Assembly (NCBI RefSeq): GCF_000234805.1
Contig: NC_016645.1
Location: 1,030,391 to 1,094,390, forward strand
Source: Pyrobaculum ferrireducens
Lineage (GTDB): Archaea; Thermoproteota; Thermoprotei; Thermoproteales; Thermoproteaceae
Reading direction: 5' to 3'
Length of the DNA stretch: 64,000 bases
A program made the position numbers and the translations under genes. The notes beneath the pieces are model-generated. The model was given only the letters and a program-made list of their open reading frames with translations. It was not told the origin of the DNA and did no database searches. Shown here in pieces: positions 59,470-64,000 of this stretch. How positions within the stretch are numbered: the first letter of the stretch is position 1; the number at the start of each line of letters is the position of its first letter.

Positions 59470-60217
59470 CGCATTCAAAATTGTATTTCACTATTTTTCT
59501 AGTTGCTAGAAAGCCTGCCACTATTTTACTCGCCTCACATGCCGCCTCTACCACGCCGAGGTTTTTAACATAGTGGTAGTACGTCAACGCCGCGAGGAAT
59601 ACGTCGCCACTTCCAGTGACGTCGCTTATTTCCAACCTCGCGCTGTTGATGTAGTACAGCACGCCTCTCTCCACTATGTATGCCCCCTCCTCGCCCAACG
59701 TGTACACTACGACAGGCCACCTCTCCCCCATTTTAACAAGCTCTTCGGTAGCTATCTGCATATCGTCGTGAGAGAGGTGGACTAGATCGGCCCTAGGCGG
59801 AGGCGTACTTGAGCGTATGTACCCCTGGAGATCCACAACAACCTTTCCCCCCTTGACTTCTGTGCCGGTTAGCTCGTCGTAAACTGGGGATAGAATTACC
59901 ACGTCGCCAGAGACTCTGGCTATACCTCTAGAGGGCTTCGCCACTAGTCTCACCTTCCTCGGCTTTGTCCTGTAATCAAGTTCAAATGTGGTGGTGACGT
60001 CTGCCACTTCTAATTGCGGCTCTACGCCGAGACTTCTTAAGAGTCGCTCTATCTCTCCCAATAAGTCGCTGGAGGCTACGCCGACCGCCCGGGCCTTCGC
60101 CCCCAGTGCGCCGAATACCAGCGAGGCGTAGTATATGGGGCCTCCAAGGCGTTTGGTGACTCCCCTATCTGTGACAATGATGTCCACTGTGGGATTGCCA
60201 GCCACCGTGATTTCCAT
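59438..60217 (-). CDS. PfkB-family sugar/nucleoside kinase
   Basis: A 259-residue PfkB kinase. The N-terminus AGNPTVDIIVTDRG and GGPIYYASLVFGALGA hold the substrate site, and SDVTGSGDVFLAAL near 215 is the PfkB signature 2 with the catalytic Asp. Substrate unknown; crenarchaeal members phosphorylate nucleosides, KDG or inositol. ATG at 60217 with TATA ATATATATTTACC about 25 bp upstream. It ends inside the convergent regulator gene (32-bp overlap). Confidence 0.85.
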   Translation of the reverse strand: MEITVAGNPTVDIIVTDRGVTKRLGGPIYYASLVFGALGAKARAVGVASSDLLGEIERLLRSLGVEPQLEVADVTTTFELDYRTKPRKVRLVAKPSRGIARVSGDVVILSPVYDELTGTEVKGGKVVVDLQGYIRSSTPPPRADLVHLSHDDMQIATEELVKMGERWPVVVYTLGEEGAYIVERGVLYYINSARLEISDVTGSGDVFLAALTYYHYVKNLGVVEAACEASKIVAGFLATRKIVKYNFECVKRVVQWLRF

Positions 60218-60264
60218 GGGCGTATTGAAGCGGTAAATATATATAGCATTATTTAGAGGGTTGT

Positions 60265-61233
60265 ATGCCTCCTCTTCTAGAGATGCGTAATGTTAAGATG
60301 TATTACGGCACGTCTAGAGGCACGGTTAAGGCGGTGGACGGTATTTCCTTTAGGTTAGAGCGAGGTGAGGCTGTGGCGCTGGTGGGGGAGAGCGGGAGTG
60401 GAAAGAGTTCTCTCGCCTTTACAATTATTAGACTTCTACCACGGAATGTTGCTGAGGTAGGCGGCGAGATATTGTTTTACGACGATGAGCTGGGGGTGGT
60501 GGATTTGATGAAAATGCCAGAGGACGAAATAAGGAGGAAGATTCGTTGGAAGAAAATTTCCATGGTGTTCCAGGCATCTATGAATGCTCTAAATCCTATT
60601 TTGAGAGTTCAGGATCAGATGATAGAGCCACTTGTCCTACACCTAGGGCTTTCTAAACAGGAGGCGGTTAAGATCGCTGAGGAGGCTTTGAGATCTGTGG
60701 GGCTGGCGAGAGACGTCTTAATGAGATACCCCTTTGAGCTTTCCGGAGGCATGAAGCAGAGAGTAGTTATTGCCATGGCGATAATGATGAGGCCCAGGCT
60801 AGTGATACTAGACGAGCCCACCTCGGCGCTCGACGTCATCACACAAGCAAATATTATGAATTTGCTAAAGGAGCTAAAGACAAAATTTGACTTGTCATAC
60901 ATCCTCATCACCCATGACATAGCCCTAGCTTCTGAAATTGCCGACAAAATAGGCGTTATGTACGCAGGCAAGCTTGTAGAAGTGGCGCCGGCCGACGTGT
61001 TCTTCCGCAAGCCCAAACACCCCTACTCGCAGAAGCTCCTTGCCGCCATGCCTACCCTACGCGAGGAGAAGACAATAGAGCACATTCCTGGGGATGTGCC
61101 AAGCCTCATAAACCCCCCCAGCGGTTGCCGCTTCCACCCAAGATGCCCCTATGTAATAAAAGGAAAATGCGAAAAAGAGGAGCCGGCGACAAAGGAAGTG
61201 GAGGGAAGCCTAGTTGCTTGTTGGCTGTATTAA
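60265..61233 (+). CDS. oppD: Oligopeptide/dipeptide ABC transporter ATPase, OppD/DppD type
   Basis: A 322-residue ATPase. Walker A is GESGSGKSS near residue 42, the signature ELSGGMKQRVVIA, Walker B LVILDEPTSALD, and the C-terminal oligopeptide-type extension GCRFHPRCPYVIKGKCEKEEP with its four cysteines, which in this group bind an Fe-S cluster. ATG at 60265 with TATA ATTATTTAGAGG upstream. oppF follows after one base. The permease and binding protein genes are not here, so these ATPases must work with components encoded elsewhere. Confidence 0.93.
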   Translation: MPPLLEMRNVKMYYGTSRGTVKAVDGISFRLERGEAVALVGESGSGKSSLAFTIIRLLPRNVAEVGGEILFYDDELGVVDLMKMPEDEIRRKIRWKKISMVFQASMNALNPILRVQDQMIEPLVLHLGLSKQEAVKIAEEALRSVGLARDVLMRYPFELSGGMKQRVVIAMAIMMRPRLVILDEPTSALDVITQANIMNLLKELKTKFDLSYILITHDIALASEIADKIGVMYAGKLVEVAPADVFFRKPKHPYSQKLLAAMPTLREEKTIEHIPGDVPSLINPPSGCRFHPRCPYVIKGKCEKEEPATKEVEGSLVACWLY

Positions 61234-61234
61234 C

Positions 61235-62200
61235 ATGCCTCTGCTAGAGGTTAAGGACCTCAAAACCTGGTTCCCGGTGAAGAAGGGGCTTTTCAGCCCA
61301 GTTAAATATGTCAAGGCCGTAGACGGGGTGAGCTTCGCCTTAGAAAACGGGGAGGTGCTCGCCGTAATTGGCGAATCGGGGTCTGGGAAGACTACGCTTG
61401 GGAGGACTATTCTAAGGCTTATAGAGCCCACTGGCGGAAAGATAATTTTCGAAGGGAAAGACATCACTCACCTCCCGGAGAGCCAGCTTAGGTGGTACAG
61501 GTTTTCAACAGCCATGGTGTTTCAAGACCCCTTCAGCTCCCTGAACCCGTACCACACGATTGAGTACATCCTCGAGGAGCCCCTGATATTAAGAGGGGTG
61601 CCCCCCAAGGAGAGGTACGAGGCTGTGGTGAAGGCTTTGGAGGAGGTGAGGCTAACCCCGCCCGACGACTTTCTTAAGAAATATCCCCACATGCTGAGCG
61701 GCGGCCAGAGACAGCGCGTGGGCATCGCCCGGGCTTTAATAACGAGGCCTAAATTCGTCGTGGCCGACGAGCCTGTTTCCATGCTCGACGTCTCTATCAG
61801 AGCGGAGATCTTGTCGCTAATGAGATCCCTCCAGTCTAAATACGGCATAACGATGATCTACATCACGCACGACATAGCCACTGCGAAGTACTTAGCGGAT
61901 AAGATCTTGGTAATGTACGCAGGCAAAATGGTGGAGTACGGGCCTTTTAGAGATGTAATAAAGGAGCCGCTCCACCCATACACACAAGCTTTAATAGAGG
62001 CGTTGCCCGACCCAGACCCCACGAACAGGTTTAAGATTAGGAAAGTCCCGCCCGGCGAGCCGCCTAGCCTCGTCAACCCCCCCGGCGGCTGCCGCTTCCA
62101 CCCAAGATGCCCCCTTGTGATTAAGGGGAAGTGCGAGAGGGAGGAGCCTAGGCTCGTTGAGAAGAAGCCAGGACACTTAGTCTCCTGCTGGTTGTATTAG
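61235..62200 (+). CDS. oppF: Oligopeptide/dipeptide ABC transporter ATPase, OppF/DppF type
   Basis: A 321-residue ATPase and partner of OppD. Walker A is GESGSGKTT, the Q loop TAMVFQDPFSSLNPYHT, the signature MLSGGQRQRVGIA, Walker B FVVADEPVSMLD, and the same cysteine-rich end GCRFHPRCPLVIKGKCEREEP. The ATG at 61235 lies one base after the oppD stop; a TTG at 61214 inside oppD is less likely. Its stop shares a base with the next gene's GTG. Confidence 0.93.
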   Translation: MPLLEVKDLKTWFPVKKGLFSPVKYVKAVDGVSFALENGEVLAVIGESGSGKTTLGRTILRLIEPTGGKIIFEGKDITHLPESQLRWYRFSTAMVFQDPFSSLNPYHTIEYILEEPLILRGVPPKERYEAVVKALEEVRLTPPDDFLKKYPHMLSGGQRQRVGIARALITRPKFVVADEPVSMLDVSIRAEILSLMRSLQSKYGITMIYITHDIATAKYLADKILVMYAGKMVEYGPFRDVIKEPLHPYTQALIEALPDPDPTNRFKIRKVPPGEPPSLVNPPGGCRFHPRCPLVIKGKCEREEPRLVEKKPGHLVSCWLY

Positions 62201-62664
62201 TGTTGACATTTAAAAAGGGGGGAGTGGTAGAGTCCATGCGTATTGAGAGAACGGGCCAACCTGTTTCAAAACTCCTCCAACTTCTTGAGGAGGACTTGAA
62301 ACGCGATGATATTATATACGCCGAGAGAGTCCCAGCCCCAAAGCCAGGTGAAAAGTATAGGGAGGTTGTCTCTAGATTTCTTAAAGAGTTCGGCATAGCC
62401 ACCGTCTACATCAAGGTTAGGAGCCCTGTCTTTGAGAGGCGTTATGTAGTGAGTGCGAAATACGACTGGGCGGTGGGTGGGGTCGTGGAGGGCTGGGTTG
62501 TCGAGGGTGGCGTTGTGAAAATATACGAGCCGATAGCAATAAGTATTTCAGATATGGAGAAGGCGCTGGATTACTACGGCGATGCCTTCTGGAAGGCTGA
62601 GGAGAGGTTGCTGTCTAAGAAGATGGCTGAGGCTTATACCGAGGAGAAGCCGCCTGCCGACTAG
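62200..62664 (+). CDS. Hypothetical protein downstream of oppDF
   Basis: A 154-residue protein without recognised family. It has a helical N-terminal half (VSKLLQLLEEDLKRDDIIYA, KYREVVSRFLKEFGI), a beta-rich middle (TVYIKVRSPVFERRYVVSAKYD) and an acidic C-terminal helix. The GTG start overlaps the oppF stop by one base, so it is cotranscribed. The 3' end overlaps eS4 by 4 bp in convergent orientation. A role with the transporter is possible only by position. Confidence 0.6.
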   Translation: MLTFKKGGVVESMRIERTGQPVSKLLQLLEEDLKRDDIIYAERVPAPKPGEKYREVVSRFLKEFGIATVYIKVRSPVFERRYVVSAKYDWAVGGVVEGWVVEGGVVKIYEPIAISISDMEKALDYYGDAFWKAEERLLSKKMAEAYTEEKPPAD

Positions 62665-63377
62665 GGAGATATTTTCACTACCGGCGACTCCGCACCTACC
62701 GCCATTACGTATCCGAGAATTGTCCTCCTAACCTCGTCGCCTCTCTTTATGGCAACTACCGACTGCCTCCGTTTTAGTGTCCAGACGATTTCATGTAGTA
62801 CGCCGGCGAAGCCTACGTTGCTGCCGTGGATTGCAAGCACATTAACGCCGAGTTTCAGCGGTATATGCATCTTTATACTTTTGTTCTGTAAATCGTACAG
62901 CACAGAGTCAAAGGTCTTTATCTGTCTCCCCAGCTCCGGAGTAGTGATGAGGTTTCTCCCGTCGTGGAAGTGTAGCTGTAGCTTGCCGCCTTTTACGGCT
63001 GTTTTGCCCTCTACTCTCAACAATTTCATCGAGGACTCTTCAGAGGGAATGGGGAGGAGGTTGTAGTATTTCTCTGAATCTGGCACCACTCTGTACACCT
63101 CGCCAGTCGGCACAATCTCCACCACGTCCATGAGGCCCACCGGGAATTTGTAGTCTCTCCTCACCACCCCGTCAACTTTTACATAGCCCCGAGATATTAT
63201 ATACCTCGCCTCGCGCATAGTCTTGGCATATTTCAACACGTCTCTAATAACCATCGCCAGGGGCAGTGAATAGGCTAGGCTGTGGGGCCCCGGCGACGGC
63301 CTTATAGCCCACACGCCGCCAGCTTTTCTCGGTATAGGCCACCAGTACGGAGCCAGCGACTTTCTTAGATGTACCAT
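62661..63377 (-). CDS. rps4e: 30S ribosomal protein eS4
   Basis: A 238-residue eS4: HLRKSLAPYWWPIPRKAG at the start, PHSLAYSLPLAMVIRDVLKYA, the S4-like RNA-binding domain with ISRGYVKVDGVVRRDYKFPVGLMDVVEI in pieces (SRGYVKVDGVVRRDYKFPVG), and the KOW-like C-terminus (LQLHFHDGRNLI, GSNVGFAGVLHEI). It follows uL24 with a 4-bp gap, as in the archaeal spc operon; uL5, the usual next gene, is absent. Confidence 0.95.
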   Translation of the reverse strand: MVHLRKSLAPYWWPIPRKAGGVWAIRPSPGPHSLAYSLPLAMVIRDVLKYAKTMREARYIISRGYVKVDGVVRRDYKFPVGLMDVVEIVPTGEVYRVVPDSEKYYNLLPIPSEESSMKLLRVEGKTAVKGGKLQLHFHDGRNLITTPELGRQIKTFDSVLYDLQNKSIKMHIPLKLGVNVLAIHGSNVGFAGVLHEIVWTLKRRQSVVAIKRGDEVRRTILGYVMAVGAESPVVKISP

Positions 63378-63381
63378 AGCC

Positions 63382-63750
63382 CTACTTCTTTCTCCTCTCT
63401 ATTATTTTTTGCCTAGCCTTGTCGGATGTGTCGACCTCCACTATCATCACCTTGCTTGGGTGTATGGGGTAGTACACAGTCTGCCCCTTGCTGTTGGTTC
63501 TAGTGGCGCCCTCTACATATATACGGATCTTCTTGGTGTCGACTCTGACAACTTTACCTCTCACGCCTTTGAAGTCGCCTCTTAAAATCAACACAGTGTC
63601 CCCGCGCCTCACCGGCAGTCTCTTTACACCTAGCTTCTTAGCCAGCTCGGGCGACAGCTTTGCGTTGAATAACTTACGCCGCAGGTGGGGCGGAGCCTCG
63701 TATAGACTAAGCCGTTGTTTTCTAGGCTGCGCAGATGTGGTGAATGGCAT
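63382..63750 (-). CDS. rpl24: 50S ribosomal protein uL24
   Basis: A 122-residue uL24. Features are the archaeal N-terminus [20 protein letters not shown], the KOW motif [21 protein letters not shown] in part ([14 protein letters not shown]), and [14 protein letters not shown]. It is an early assembly protein near the 23S rRNA 5' end. ATG at 63750, TATA-like AAATTTATATACC about 20-28 bp upstream. Confidence 0.95.
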   Translation of the reverse strand: MPFTTSAQPRKQRLSLYEAPPHLRRKLFNAKLSPELAKKLGVKRLPVRRGDTVLILRGDFKGVRGKVVRVDTKKIRIYVEGATRTNSKGQTVYYPIHPSKVMIVEVDTSDKARQKIIERRKK

Positions 63751-63793
63751 GGGCCGCTGTAGGCGCTTGGTATATAAATTTTACCCGTGCCCG

Positions 63794-63916
63794 CTACTTC
63801 TTCTGCCTCTCCGAGAGCAGGCGGTTGATCTCCTCCAGGTGGGTAAGTAGCCGCCGGTTTATTTCAAGCAACCTATTGAGGCGCTTCTCCACCTCCTCCA
63901 TATACTCCTCTTTCAT
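63794..63916 (-). CDS. 40-residue coiled-coil miniprotein
   Basis: A tiny frame of 40 residues, entirely helical with strict heptads: starts MKEEYMEEVEKRLNRLLEIN and ends in RLLSERQKK. ATG at 63916 has an AATAAAAACC box about 20 bp upstream. It sits alone between uL24 and the divergent beta-CASP gene. Regular leucine spacing and a promoter support a real gene; function unknown. Confidence 0.55.
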   Translation of the reverse strand: MKEEYMEEVEKRLNRLLEINRRLLTHLEEINRLLSERQKK

Positions 63917-63961
63917 CTTGATATTAAGGTTTTTATTTGAAAATTATGGCGTCTGCCGGTT

Positions 63962-64000
63962 ATGAAGATGCGGTTTCTTGGCGGGGCTGGTGAGGTTGGA
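63962..64000 (+). CDS. Metallo-beta-lactamase/beta-CASP nuclease, partial (start only)
   Basis: Thirteen codons are visible, reading MKMRFLGGAGEVG up to the window edge. The stretch RFLGGAGEVG is the conserved start of archaeal beta-CASP ribonucleases related to CPSF73 (aCPSF2 type), in which it forms the first strand and loop of the metallo-beta-lactamase fold. ATG at 63962 is divergent from the 40-residue gene. The call rests on this short motif only. Confidence 0.55.
   Translation, partial: MKMRFLGGAGEVG

Overview
The window looks like chromosomal DNA of a hyperthermophilic crenarchaeon of the order Thermoproteales, most likely Pyrobaculum. The evidence is archaeal ribosomal proteins (eL32, eL19, eL21, eL24, eS4, eS8, eS28), TFB, a TFE-beta-like factor, Rpb4/RpoF, SRP19 and SRP54, hypusine-type aIF5A and archaeal CCA-adding enzyme. 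Most genes have a TATA box about 20-28 bp before a start codon that is often GTG, so leaderless mRNAs are expected. Several tRNA genes carry short introns outside the anticodon loop, and one locus resembles the Pyrobaculum repeat family PaREP2b. No CRISPR array, rRNA operon or complete insertion sequence was seen.

Layout. 1-1073: tail of a nucleoside/simple-sugar ABC transporter. 1111-3531: tRNA-Thr(CGU), a broken ribosomal cluster (uS8, eL32, eL19, uL18) and tRNA-Thr(UGU). 3566-6064: a decayed accessory island (unknown protein, GIY-YIG-like nuclease, 75-bp inverted repeat) ending in a 41-bp exact copy of the 3' part of tRNA-Thr(CGU). 6060-9229: a four-gene coenzyme A block (panB, panE, pantoate kinase, phosphopantothenate synthetase). 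9274-10218: hotdog thioesterase. 10215-16047: a divergent island with a Ras-like GTPase and unknown partner on one side, and a P-loop ATPase, two small helical proteins, a MinD/ParA-like ATPase, a small putative winged-helix protein and a membrane-anchored winged-helix regulator on the other. This is the best candidate for an undescribed system. 16312: multi-intron tRNA, probably Cys. 16512-25418: ppdK, two metallo-beta-lactamase-fold proteins, a DUF1028 protein, SfsA, a ubiquitin-like protein and a frame-broken PaREP2b locus. 25539-33499: tRNA-Leu, gamma-glutamyltransferase, guaA, pus10, a TrmY-like gene, ffh, a KaiC-like ATPase and a methyltransferase. 33478-38376: two MFS transporters and a large secreted beta-rich protein in one operon. 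38453-38838: two tRNA-Ser genes. 38869-43173: branched-chain amino-acid-type ABC transporter. 43205-55306: mainly information-processing genes (eL7/L7Ae, eL24, eS28, argS, eIF1, aIF5A, rpoF, eL21, GPN GTPase, SRP19, eS8, gar1, tfb, TFE-beta, thpR, cca). 55344-62664: an unknown coiled-coil protein, DUF89, a serA/aminotransferase operon, an HTH-CBS regulator, a PfkB kinase and oligopeptide ABC ATPases. 62661-64000: eS4, uL24, a 40-residue gene and the start of a beta-CASP nuclease.

How genes work together. The pan block would convert ketoisovalerate to 4'-phosphopantothenate. pus10 and the TrmY-like gene probably act in turn on position 54 of tRNA. serA and the class V aminotransferase fit serine/glycine metabolism. 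gar1, tfb, TFE-beta, thpR and cca form a compact run of RNA-synthesis and RNA-processing genes. All functional calls come from reading motifs; no database search was run.
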